From NCBI GenBank assembly GCA_937871285.1, contig CALMQS010000096.1, positions 1 through 64,000 on the forward strand: a stretch of 64,000 bases of DNA, written 5' to 3'. Under the pieces are notes generated by a model that saw only the letters and a program-made list of their open reading frames with translations, made no database searches and was not told the DNA's origin. The position numbers and the translations under genes are program-made. Below are positions 54,172 to 63,077 of this stretch, piece after piece. Origin of the DNA: an uncultured Sphingobacteriales bacterium. Lineage in GTDB: Bacteria > Bacteroidota > Bacteroidia > Chitinophagales > Chitinophagaceae. Position 1 is the stretch's first letter. Each line of letters starts with the position of its first letter.

Positions 54172-56541
54172 TTATAATTTCACATTCACTCCCACCATAA
54201 AATTTCTACCTGCCATGGGGAAATAATAGTTTTCGTTTACTAACGCTCCGCCGGAAATATAGCTGTACGTATAGCCATTGGGCTCGTACTTTTTATTAAA
54301 AAGATTATTCACCTGCAATACCAGGTTGATTTCGCTGAACAGCAATTTATTGAGCGTATAGATGGTTCTGAAATCCTGCACGTAAAAAGCATCTAATTTT
54401 CTGGCTTCATTGCTGGTATTATCCAAATATTGTTTACCAGCATATTTACCCAAAAAACTGATCTCCCAGTTTTGTAAAGGTATAAAGCTGATAATGGCGC
54501 CACCTGTCACAGAAGGAGAAAAGGAAATGTCACTTTCCGTATATGTTTCAGATTTCTGGCTGCCATCATCGTAATTATCGTACCAGGCTACAAAATTTTT
54601 TACTTTATTGCGGCTGAAAGCAATATTGCCTGAAGCATTGAACCATTGAGCGGGCTGCCATTTGGCCTGCAATTCAATACCCATCCTGTAGCTGTCGGGG
54701 ATATTGGTGCGAACGTATGCACCCACATCGTTTACCTTTCCCGTTAGTACTAGCTGGTTATGGTATTTCATATAGTAAAAAGAAGCACCCCAGTTGAATG
54801 TATAATTTTTCTGTTCAATCCCCAGCTCAAGGTCATGCAGGGTTTCATGTTGGGGCTGTTGTTCGGCGCCTGCCTCAAAATCATCGCGGTTGGGTTCTTT
54901 ATTGGCTAAAGCGTAAGAAATATAGCCCGACCAGCTTTGATTCGTATAGCTTATTCCCGCTTTAGGATTAATAAAATGATACATATTATTCACGAACAAT
55001 GCAGGGTTATCCCTGAAGCCATCTAATTGATACTTCACATGCCTGTATTGGATATCTCCAAACAATTCTATGTGGGAAGTTAGTTTTTGCTGAAGCTTCG
55101 TGTAGATATTAAAATCGGTTTTAAAAGCATCCAAGTCATACCATTTATGATCCTTAGGTATACCCGCCTGCGCCCAGATTAGTTTGCCATAGTGGCCGCC
55201 GTCATAACGGTTCCATCCTCCGCCTGTTATCCATTGTGTTCCCTTGTTTTTATATTGCAGGGAAAAAATTCCGCCGTAGTAGTAATTGTCGAGCCATAAT
55301 TGCCGCACCACATCTGTACGGCTTATTACCGAATCGCCAATATTAAGGTCGGGTAACCCAAAATCGCTAAACTTCCGGGAGGCTTTGTATTGCTCATAAT
55401 ATCCCTTGCCTCGACTTAAAAACGCTGCTACATTAAAGCTAAAACGGTTGTTTACATCCTGGTTGTAAAACAACTGGTAATGATCCTGCTGGTAATTGTC
55501 CGTTTCATTTTCATAGGGCTCGCCGGGCTTTTCCGTTCCTGCCGAATTATAGGTGCGGTTTGTTTTTAACATACTTTCTGGTACACCATTCCACGCCTGG
55601 TAAGTTTTTTCTTTGCCCGAAAAAACATTTAGCCTCACCGCAGCTTTACCGGAGAAGTAAGCAGTAGACAAATAAAATGATTTCAGGTCGCTGCCCGCAC
55701 GGTCTATATAGCCGTCGCTTTTTAATGAGGAGAGCCTGGCATCCACGGTAAAATGCCCGTTAATTAAACCGGTACCTGCTTTTAAAGTATTTTTCCAGGT
55801 ATTGAAAGACCCGTAGCTGTTATTGCTTTCGGCATAAGCTTCTTCAATAAACTCGTTGGTAGTCATGTTAATGGTGGCGCCAAAAGCACCTGCGCCATTA
55901 CTGCTGGTGCCAACACCCCGCTGTACCTGTATGCTGTTAACCGATGAAACAAAATCCGGCAGGTCAACAAAAAAGCTGCCCTGCGATTCCGCGTCATTAT
56001 AGGGGATGCCATTAAGTGTTACGTTAATCCTGGTGGCGTCTGTGCCCCGTATGCGTATCCCCGTATAGCCCACTCCATTGCCGGCATCGGAGCTTACAAT
56101 AACGGAAGGAAGCTGGTTAAGCACAAAAGGAAGGTCCTGCCCCATATTTACTTTTTCAATTTCCTTTTTCGACAGGTTGCTCTTCGTAAAAGGCGCTCTT
56201 TCACCTGCTCTCACGCCCTTTATTTCTATGGGTTGCAGCATCAGGTCAATCCGTTCTAACGCAATGCTTACAGGCGAAGCGGATGGAACCTCTATGGTTT
56301 CTTTAGCCGTTTTAAAGCCAATAGAGCTTATCGTTACCGTATAGCTTCCTTTTTTTAAATTCCTGAAATGGAAATCCCCTTTTTCATCAGAAATCGTGTT
56401 CAGGTTTTCAGATAGCGCAACGGTTGCATTGGCAAGGGGCTGCCGTGAGCCTTTTTCAATAATTTTTCCATGGAAGGGGTGCTGTGCGAAAGCTGCAATA
56501 CCAACTGCCAGCATCATCAATAGTAAACATGTTTTTTTCAT
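54172..56541 (-). CDS. TonB-dependent receptor, probable thiamine uptake
   Basis: A 789-aa receptor: signal peptide (MKKTCLLLMMLAVGIAAFAQ), carboxypeptidase-regulatory-like domain (about 22-100), plug domain (VLNQLPSVIVSSDAGNGVGYTGIRIRGTDATRINVTL in parts) and a 22-strand-type barrel ending in a hydrophobic strand. The leader holds a TPP riboswitch (56643-56740), which implies that expression falls when thiamine pyrophosphate is plentiful. It is therefore a likely thiamine or thiamine-precursor importer. The substrate assignment rests on the riboswitch, not on the barrel. Confidence 0.88.
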   Translation of the reverse strand: MKKTCLLLMMLAVGIAAFAQHPFHGKIIEKGSRQPLANATVALSENLNTISDEKGDFHFRNLKKGSYTVTISSIGFKTAKETIEVPSASPVSIALERIDLMLQPIEIKGVRAGERAPFTKSNLSKKEIEKVNMGQDLPFVLNQLPSVIVSSDAGNGVGYTGIRIRGTDATRINVTLNGIPYNDAESQGSFFVDLPDFVSSVNSIQVQRGVGTSSNGAGAFGATINMTTNEFIEEAYAESNNSYGSFNTWKNTLKAGTGLINGHFTVDARLSSLKSDGYIDRAGSDLKSFYLSTAYFSGKAAVRLNVFSGKEKTYQAWNGVPESMLKTNRTYNSAGTEKPGEPYENETDNYQQDHYQLFYNQDVNNRFSFNVAAFLSRGKGYYEQYKASRKFSDFGLPDLNIGDSVISRTDVVRQLWLDNYYYGGIFSLQYKNKGTQWITGGGWNRYDGGHYGKLIWAQAGIPKDHKWYDLDAFKTDFNIYTKLQQKLTSHIELFGDIQYRHVKYQLDGFRDNPALFVNNMYHFINPKAGISYTNQSWSGYISYALANKEPNRDDFEAGAEQQPQHETLHDLELGIEQKNYTFNWGASFYYMKYHNQLVLTGKVNDVGAYVRTNIPDSYRMGIELQAKWQPAQWFNASGNIAFSRNKVKNFVAWYDNYDDGSQKSETYTESDISFSPSVTGGAIISFIPLQNWEISFLGKYAGKQYLDNTSNEARKLDAFYVQDFRTIYTLNKLLFSEINLVLQVNNLFNKKYEPNGYTYSYISGGALVNENYYFPMAGRNFMVGVNVKL

Positions 56542-56642
56542 TTCTGTTTTTGTTATCAGCTTCAGACGTGCATCTTGTTTTTATTGCACTCACTTGTCTT
56601 TAGCCGGGTTTACAAAAACAGGAAAGGAGAGATGTGAAGACT

Positions 56643-56740
56643 CGTCCTTCCCTGCGCAGGCATTACCCTGATCAGGTTCTACGGGTTTGATCTCAGTCCT
56701 GTTCCGCTGCAAGCGAAACAAAACACCCCGGGAATCACTG
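56643..56740 (-). promoter_or_regulatory. TPP (thiamine pyrophosphate) riboswitch
   Basis: On the minus strand the conserved THI-element parts occur in order: UUCCCGGGGUG, a variable P3 arm, CUGAGAU, then ACCUGAUC, GGGUAAUGCC and GCGCAGGGAAGG. P1 pairs UUCCC with GGGAA. It lies about 100 nt upstream of the TonB-dependent receptor start. The rest of the gap 56741-56902 shows no further feature. Confidence 0.95.
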
Positions 56741-56902
56741 AGGTTAAAATAAACTTTAACCACGGTTGTTTGTGATGCAAAGATAACGGACTTTTAAAAT
56801 ATTATCCAAATGGTGTAACTTTTAAGCATCCTTATCGTATTACTGGGGATAACTGAAGATAATTATTCATTATTTGAGCAATACATCCATAAATAGCTTC
56901 AC

Positions 56903-57628
56903 ATGAAAAGAATATTACTACTCGCATTATGCGGTATCATTGGCTTTGCAGCTAACGCACAGGACGAAAAAGTGTTTGTGAATGATAGAAATGCCCAGCC
57001 AAGGAATGTAGCGGGCTCTTTTTCCGCCATTTCTGTTGCGGGTTCCATTGATTTATATTTGTCTCAAAGCGATGAAGAAGTGGTTGTGGTAAGCGCGGCT
57101 GAAACCAAATACCGCGACAGGATCGTGACCGAAGTTATAAATGGCGAGCTTAAAATTTATTACAACGATAAAGGACTGCAATGGAGCAGCGGCAATAAGA
57201 AATTAAAAGCCTATGTATCGTTTAAAACAATACAAAAATTAACGGCTTCAGGCGCTTCTGATGTCTATGTAAACGGTGTAGTTAAAGCCGATGCGCTGAA
57301 AATAAACCTTTCAGGCTCCAGTGATTTTAAAGGCGCGGTAGACGTTAACCACTTAAGCCTTGACCAGAGCGGCAGCTCCGATTCCCGCATCAGCGGCAGA
57401 ACAGCCAACCTGAAAATTGAAGTGAGCGGGGCGAGTGATGTAAAGGGGTATGATCTGGCAGCAGACTATTGCGAAGCCAGCGCCAGCGGCGCCAGCGATA
57501 TACAAATTACGGTTACCAAGGAGCTTACTGCAACTGCCAGTGGCGCCAGCGATATCTATTACAAAGGACAGGGCATCACCCGCAATATTAAAAGCAGCGG
57601 TGCCAGTTCGGTAGCGAGGAGAGATTGA
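56903..57628 (+). CDS. Exported GIN-domain (DUF2807) protein
   Basis: A 241-aa protein with signal peptide (MKRILLLALCGIIGFAANAQ) and a head-GIN domain from about residue 30. The second half is a repeating beta structure with SGASD-type turns (SGASDVYV, SGSSDFKG, SGSSDSRI, SGASDVKG, SGASDIQI, SGASDIYY). This is typical of DUF2807 proteins, which are envelope-located and of unknown role. Intact; no operon partner. The 252-bp gap after it shows nothing recognisable. Confidence 0.85.
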   Translation: MKRILLLALCGIIGFAANAQDEKVFVNDRNAQPRNVAGSFSAISVAGSIDLYLSQSDEEVVVVSAAETKYRDRIVTEVINGELKIYYNDKGLQWSSGNKKLKAYVSFKTIQKLTASGASDVYVNGVVKADALKINLSGSSDFKGAVDVNHLSLDQSGSSDSRISGRTANLKIEVSGASDVKGYDLAADYCEASASGASDIQITVTKELTATASGASDIYYKGQGITRNIKSSGASSVARRD

Positions 57629-57880
57629 TGCTACAGAATTACTTTTAGATATTATTTTTAGAATTACTATATCCCCTTCGGCCAACTCCGTAATTTTTTG
57701 TGTAATAGTTGCTGATAGAGGCAAGGATGGCAAAACGGCGGAGTTTGCAGCAAGCTATAGGTATCGCATAGCTATGCATTACCATAAAATTTGAAATTTT
57801 TTATAGTATGAGTTATTGAGCAATCCCTGTTTATGGACAAAAATATCCTAACTTCAGCGCCTTATATTAAAGGTATTTGA

Positions 57881-58570
57881 ATGATAACAGGGGATGGGTT
57901 TTTAGCACGGGCTTTTAAGGAATTCCATGACAGCAGTGAGATACATATTTTTGCTTCTGGCGTTTCTGATTCAGGAAATATTTCCCAAAAAGAATTCGGA
58001 AGAGAACGCTCACTTCTTGAAGATGTGCTTGAAAAAAAACAGGGTACGTTGGTTTATTTCAGTACTTGCAGCATATACGATGAATCCCTGAAGGGCTCTC
58101 TTTATATAAACCATAAATTGCTGATGGAGGAGGTTGTCCGGTTGTCCGGTAATCCCTATCTTATTTTTCGGCTTTCTAATCCTGTTGGGAAAACAGATAA
58201 CCCGCATACGCTGATAAATTTTTTCGTAAACCGTATTGAATCCGGAAAGAAGTTTGATTTATGGAAAGGGTCCTTCCGGAATATACTCGATATTGAAGAT
58301 GTTGTTGCGCTATGCAGCTATTTCATTTCGAAAAATAAGTATGTGAACAGAATCATTAATGTTGCTAATCCTCTCAACTATTCCGTGGGGGATATTGTTT
58401 GCGCTCTGGAAAAAGTATTGAATAAAAAGGCCGACTATAATCTGACGATTAAAAAAAGTATTCCCCAAATAAAAACAACGGAAGTTATACAGGCTGCGGA
58501 CGAGCTTCAGTTACGTTTTGACGAAAACTATCTTAATTTAGTATTGGCCAAATATTTTGGTGGCAGATGA
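57881..58570 (+). CDS. NAD-dependent epimerase/dehydratase family protein
   Basis: A 229-aa SDR-like protein. The N-terminus MITGDGFLARAF is a shortened Rossmann loop, and a stop codon directly before the ATG shows that this is the true start of the frame. STCSIYDESLKGSLYINHK carries a YxxxK-like pattern (YINHK), and an IFRLSNPVG segment follows. It is shorter than full-length members and may be a divergent sugar-nucleotide enzyme. It overlaps the next gene by 4 bp. Confidence 0.75.
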   Translation: MITGDGFLARAFKEFHDSSEIHIFASGVSDSGNISQKEFGRERSLLEDVLEKKQGTLVYFSTCSIYDESLKGSLYINHKLLMEEVVRLSGNPYLIFRLSNPVGKTDNPHTLINFFVNRIESGKKFDLWKGSFRNILDIEDVVALCSYFISKNKYVNRIINVANPLNYSVGDIVCALEKVLNKKADYNLTIKKSIPQIKTTEVIQAADELQLRFDENYLNLVLAKYFGGR

Positions 58571-59742
58571 CATACAAACAGGCAAAAACAAAATTTTTCC
58601 TTGAAAAGCTGGCCACGCTGCCTTTTGTTTGGTTGGGACAATTTTTTGGAGGTCTCTTACCCCTTAAAGAGAATACCGGGATATTTTTGTTTTTCTCCAG
58701 TGCGGATATCGGTGGTGCACCGAGGGTTAACATTGATATTGCCAGATGTATTAAGAATAGAAAACCAATCATTATTTTCTCAAAGAAACCCAAAAACAAT
58801 TTATTTATTGAAGAGTTTCGAGGCCTCAATGCCATTATTATTGACCTCTCTCCTTATATAGACAATAAGCTGTTCCATTTTGTAAATTTTTTCTTCAGAG
58901 GAGTAATTGCAGCCTGGATCAATAAAAATAAAAGTCCGGTGGTTTTTGGTGGAGAGTGTTTGTTTTTTTACAAAATCCTTCAGCATGTAAAAAAAGAAAC
59001 AAAACGTGTTGAGCTATGTCACCTGCCAACCTGGATTGGATATACCATAGGACATATTGACAGAATAGATATGCGGATTTTCAGCGTACTGAGTCTTAAA
59101 AAGGAAGTGGAAGCGCAGTACCAGGAGAACCATCTTCCGGGGCGTTACTATGACCGGCTTTATTTTATTGATAACGCAATAGATATTCCTCCTTATTCGG
59201 AACGGTATAATCAAAGGATAGAAGTAGTCTTTATTGGGAGAGGGGCGCCACAGAAAAGAGTGCACCTGGCAGCAGCCATTGCTGAAAAGCTACACCGGCA
59301 AAACGCCAATGTGCATTTTACTTTTGTTGGAGATGTAGAAGAAGTTGTTTTCCCGGACAAATATCCTTATTGCACTTTCCGTGGGAATATCAAAGATCAG
59401 CAGGAAATGGAAGCCATATATGCAACATCTGATGTATTGCTTCTCACATCTGCTTATGAGGGACTTCCGGTAGTAGTCATGAAAATGATGGCCTATGGCA
59501 AAGTTGTCATTTCAACAGCAGTCAATGGAATCCCTGATTATATTCTCCATGAAAACAATGGCTTGCTCATCCATAGAACCGATGAAGCAGGTATTGTAGA
59601 AGAAGGCGTTCAGCTAATTCAACAGCTAATAGGAAATAAGAAGAAACTAACGCTTTTGGGTAAAAGAAGTTATGAGATAGCAAAAGAAAAGTTCAGTCGG
59701 ACAACATTCTGCAGATTTTATAGCAATGCGCTTTTAGTCTAA
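58567..59742 (+). CDS. Glycosyltransferase, group 1 (GT4-like)
   Basis: A 391-aa GT-B fold enzyme. It has ADIGGAPRVNIDIARCI near the N-terminus, VVFIGRGAPQKRVHLAAAIA in the donor domain, and the donor-binding LLLTSAYEGLPVVVMKMMAYG and STAVNGIPDYI. It transfers a sugar from a nucleotide donor in surface-polysaccharide synthesis; donor and acceptor are unknown. Its end overlaps the opposing methyltransferase gene by 4 bp. Confidence 0.87.
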   Translation: MTYKQAKTKFFLEKLATLPFVWLGQFFGGLLPLKENTGIFLFFSSADIGGAPRVNIDIARCIKNRKPIIIFSKKPKNNLFIEEFRGLNAIIIDLSPYIDNKLFHFVNFFFRGVIAAWINKNKSPVVFGGECLFFYKILQHVKKETKRVELCHLPTWIGYTIGHIDRIDMRIFSVLSLKKEVEAQYQENHLPGRYYDRLYFIDNAIDIPPYSERYNQRIEVVFIGRGAPQKRVHLAAAIAEKLHRQNANVHFTFVGDVEEVVFPDKYPYCTFRGNIKDQQEMEAIYATSDVLLLTSAYEGLPVVVMKMMAYGKVVISTAVNGIPDYILHENNGLLIHRTDEAGIVEEGVQLIQQLIGNKKKLTLLGKRSYEIAKEKFSRTTFCRFYSNALLV

Positions 59743-60449
59743 AACCTCTTTCGTGCCAGTATCACATTATTATGGAATAATTCTTTTCTTCTCAATTTTC
59801 CAAATAATACGGCATTTGTCAAAACACCGGAAACAATAAGTGGTAGTATGAATATCTGGTGCAAAATAAGATATAATATTCGGGGCTTTTTAGGTAATAA
59901 TACAAAAATGTAAAAGATCATCTGTTGTAAAATAACCTCTGCAAAATGCCCTGTTTTAACCCGTTGTATTATTTCAAAGCCATTTTTTTCAAGCAGGTGT
60001 GTTATGCCAAAGCTTGAATAGCGTGCATAGTCATACGGCACTTCATGCTCCGGCCAAACAAATGGACAGGTAAGCAGTAATTTCCCCCCGCGTTTCAGCA
60101 CCCTGTTTATTTCGCGCAATGATTCTTCGGGGTTAAAAACATGTTCTATCACTTCAGAACAGAATACATTGTCAAAATAGTTATCGTTAAAAGGAATGTT
60201 TTTACCATCGTAAAATACGTCTATCTTTTCATTAATATGGGAGTGGCCGGACACTTCAATATCCAGTCCGGTATAAGACGTTGCATTTACAAAAAGGGTT
60301 TCATAAGGTTTTGAACCGCATCCAAAATCAAGCACATCCCCTTTTAATTCCGGAAGATATTGTTTGAAGGCCTGAAAAAGCCTCAGCCTTACGAAATAAA
60401 AAGGATTGCGGAAGATATCGGTCCGGCTTATAATAAATGAGGTTTTCAA
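59739..60449 (-). CDS. Class I SAM-dependent methyltransferase
   Basis: A 236-aa methyltransferase. Motif I is GDVLDFGCGSKPYETLF (about 35-51), followed by FDNVFCSEVIEHVFNPEESLREINRVLKRGGKLLLTCPF in segments typical of the family, and a C-terminal hydrophobic stretch (about 175-215) that could anchor it to the membrane. It is part of the minus-strand polysaccharide operon, overlapping the preceding gene by 4 bp. The substrate is probably a sugar or lipid-linked glycan. Confidence 0.83.
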   Translation of the reverse strand: MKTSFIISRTDIFRNPFYFVRLRLFQAFKQYLPELKGDVLDFGCGSKPYETLFVNATSYTGLDIEVSGHSHINEKIDVFYDGKNIPFNDNYFDNVFCSEVIEHVFNPEESLREINRVLKRGGKLLLTCPFVWPEHEVPYDYARYSSFGITHLLEKNGFEIIQRVKTGHFAEVILQQMIFYIFVLLPKKPRILYLILHQIFILPLIVSGVLTNAVLFGKLRRKELFHNNVILARKRF

Positions 60450-61450
60450 ATTGTTTTTCTTTTAGAAATATTTCGCAGTATAAGATACACATTGCTGAGC
60501 ATTACTGATTTGTCTATCAACACAGCCAGTTTTGTTAACCGGGAAGCAGATAACGTGCCGGAGAACTTTTGAGCCCATTCTCTGCATGCTGAAACAAACG
60601 AATCTACTGTTTTGTTATCCCGTTTGGCAAAAGGTGTCTTCAACAGCCTGAGCGAAAGAGACTGACAGTAAAAGCGAATAAATCCCGGGGCAGTTTCCAG
60701 GATGGCTGATTTTATCCCATCATCTTTCCCGGATTGCATTTGCAAAAACTGCAGGAAATCGAACAGTGCGTCAATGTATCGGCTCGCCGGTGTTGTTTTG
60801 GATGTGCTCAGATGAATGCGATAAGAAAACAACCTGCCGGGGTGAACAACAGCAGAGGAAACAGAAGCCAAACTTATCCAAAGTGCGTAATCGGCAAAAA
60901 GCAAATTGGGATAAGGAGGTATGCCTCCCGCCTTATCATAGTCGGATGATCTTACAACAGCACCTATCGGCTCTATTTTTAGTTCCAATATTGCCTTTGT
61001 GAATTCGGCGGGAGAATAATGACCCTTTAACGGCTTACATGGGGTAAGTGCTTTTCCATTTTGATCAATAAAGCTGTAATGTGAAAGATAAAGGCTCGCA
61101 GCAGGAAAACGTTCAATCAAACCGCTCATCTCCTCTAAAAAATGTTCATCCATTACATCATCATGTCCGATTAAAGTAATAAATTCATTTTTAGGAATGT
61201 CTTTTATTCTGCTCCAGTTTTCTTCTATCGACATCGGATATTCGGAAGGTAAAATTATCACCCTGTTATCAGTAATCGTTTTCAGCCATTCAAAAGTGCC
61301 GTCCGTGCTTTTATTTTCTAAAATCAGGAGGTTAAAATTCTGATATGATTGAGCCAGAATGCTGGCTACACAGTTTTTAATTAAATGTCCACCATTTCTA
61401 ACAGGTAAAATAATACTGAACTTTTGCGAAACCTTATTGCTTTTCTCCAT
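60446..61450 (-). CDS. Glycosyltransferase family 2
   Basis: A 334-aa GT-A fold enzyme. The N-terminal region is FSIILPVRNGGHLIKNCVASILAQSYQNF; the donor Asp motif is GHDDVMDEHFLEEM, and FADYALWISL follows. It transfers one sugar in glycan assembly. It lies between the methyltransferase and the CmcI-like gene on the same strand. The donor is unknown. Confidence 0.88.
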   Translation of the reverse strand: MEKSNKVSQKFSIILPVRNGGHLIKNCVASILAQSYQNFNLLILENKSTDGTFEWLKTITDNRVIILPSEYPMSIEENWSRIKDIPKNEFITLIGHDDVMDEHFLEEMSGLIERFPAASLYLSHYSFIDQNGKALTPCKPLKGHYSPAEFTKAILELKIEPIGAVVRSSDYDKAGGIPPYPNLLFADYALWISLASVSSAVVHPGRLFSYRIHLSTSKTTPASRYIDALFDFLQFLQMQSGKDDGIKSAILETAPGFIRFYCQSLSLRLLKTPFAKRDNKTVDSFVSACREWAQKFSGTLSASRLTKLAVLIDKSVMLSNVYLILRNISKRKTI

Positions 61451-61488
61451 GTGTGATACCTAATCAATGCTAGTAACTAATTGTAAAC

Positions 61489-62229
61489 TCATTTTACTCT
61501 TCTTAAATAGCCACCGGGCGCAACACTGATCAGTAATTTATTGTCTATTGCACTATCCACGACAAAAGAATCATTCTTTTCCAAAAAGCTTATTATGGAA
61601 GTATGTGGATTGTTCCCTACCCCCCATGGTCTTTTTCTGCCAGAGAGATAGTCATCGGGCAGGTGCTCAACAATAGTGTCAAAAACAACAACATAAGAGT
61701 CTGGTGTGACAAGCGGAGCATACAGGTTTAACTCCTGTAAAACGTGCTCATGTGTATGATTGGAATCAAGACAAACTAAAATCGTGTTACAACCCTTTGC
61801 TTCTACTTTAACCTGCTCTAAAACTTCCGGGCTTACCGAGGATCCCTGGATCATCTTAATACGCTTGTACATCGGATGAACTTCTATCTCCTTCCGGTTA
61901 TGCTCCCGGATATCTATATCTATGCCTAATACGCGCCCCTTACCAACCAGTTCCAGAATTGATGCATAGAAGATCAATGATCCTCCGTGAGCAATTCCTG
62001 TTTCTATAATTAAGTCTGGTTTTATATCCCATATTATTTCCTGCATTGCCACCATATCTTGCGGGTATTGAATGATGGGGCGTCCCATCCAGGAGAAATT
62101 ATAGGAGTAGAAGGTTTTATTCGATTCGGTATTGAACGACTTTGCCGCGGCCAATAAGTCCTCATTCTTTCCATTGTTGGCTATTCTTTCTATCCGCTCG
62201 TTATTAAAATCATGAACAGGACTATTCAT
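61489..62229 (-). CDS. CmcI/rhamnosyl O-methyltransferase-like protein
   Basis: A 246-aa protein of the cephalosporin hydroxylase family (PF04989), which are in fact SAM-dependent methyltransferases. The SAM site is IIETGIAHGGSLIFYASIL; the metal/active-site region is LVCLDSNHTHEHVLQEL, followed by VVFDTIVEHLP. It probably methylates a sugar in the polysaccharide. It overlaps the upstream epimerase gene by 8 bp, so translation is coupled. Confidence 0.85.
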   Translation of the reverse strand: MNSPVHDFNNERIERIANNGKNEDLLAAAKSFNTESNKTFYSYNFSWMGRPIIQYPQDMVAMQEIIWDIKPDLIIETGIAHGGSLIFYASILELVGKGRVLGIDIDIREHNRKEIEVHPMYKRIKMIQGSSVSPEVLEQVKVEAKGCNTILVCLDSNHTHEHVLQELNLYAPLVTPDSYVVVFDTIVEHLPDDYLSGRKRPWGVGNNPHTSIISFLEKNDSFVVDSAIDNKLLISVAPGGYLRRVK

Positions 62230-63076
62230 ACAGAATTGTTTTTAGTTTGGTTTTATCTCCCCAAAAGTGCATGGGCTCATAATCGGGGTAGTCGTAAAAG
62301 CCTGTATTTAATTTTATTGATCGGTTTTTTTCAATCATATAATTTTCTACAAACTGCTTCACAGTAACAGGTTCTCCGCTACAACAGTTAATAATTCCGG
62401 TTACTTTTTGCTGCAGGGCGATTGCAATTGCATATTCTGCTACTTTTTCTACGGGTAAATAATCCCTGCTCTGATCACCCCGGCTCATGTTAAACGCTTC
62501 CTCGTGGTTATCCAATGCCATCTGCAACTGCGAAAGTAAGGATTTTGGGTTTTGCCCTTCCCCATACATATAAAAAAGACGGATCCACTTCACATGTACC
62601 GGGTAAATACTTTGTAACTCCAACAAAAAATTCCATAGTTCACTTTTAGCTATACCATAGGAGGTTGTTGGTTTAACGGGAAGGTCTTCATGCAACGCTC
62701 CTTCCTGCATGCCATATTCAAGACATGTACCCGTTACCGAAAGGTTCCTTAACCCGTTACAAATCATGTTCTGAAGGAATGCTTTATGTCGTGGAAGATT
62801 AATATCTACATGAAATGCCCCCTTAAAATCCGGTAGCCCTTCCCATGCAAGATGGATCATGATATCGGGGCGAAAAAAGAAGTCAAAATAGTTTATGTCA
62901 TCGTTATAATCCGAGAGATTGAGATTTATATAGGTCACATCTCTGAACCAGCTTTTCGCTTTGGCTTTTTCCGGATTGGAAGAACTTGCTATAACGTAAT
63001 GCCCCAACCGAAGTAACTGCTTCACAACATAATTGCCGATAAATCCACTGGCGCCTGTAACCAATACCTTCATCAC
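62222..63076 (-). CDS. NAD-dependent epimerase/dehydratase
   Basis: A 284-aa extended SDR. It has the NAD loop VTGASGFIGNYVVKQLL, the active-site SVTGTCLEYG, and the YxxxK YGIAKSE, then SRGDQSRDYLPVEKVAEYA. The enzyme modifies a nucleotide-linked sugar (reductase or epimerase). It starts 1 bp after the C-methyltransferase stop, a combination common in deoxy- and branched-sugar pathways. Confidence 0.87.
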   Translation of the reverse strand: MMKVLVTGASGFIGNYVVKQLLRLGHYVIASSSNPEKAKAKSWFRDVTYINLNLSDYNDDINYFDFFFRPDIMIHLAWEGLPDFKGAFHVDINLPRHKAFLQNMICNGLRNLSVTGTCLEYGMQEGALHEDLPVKPTTSYGIAKSELWNFLLELQSIYPVHVKWIRLFYMYGEGQNPKSLLSQLQMALDNHEEAFNMSRGDQSRDYLPVEKVAEYAIAIALQQKVTGIINCCSGEPVTVKQFVENYMIEKNRSIKLNTGFYDYPDYEPMHFWGDKTKLKTILYE

Positions 63077-63077
63077 A

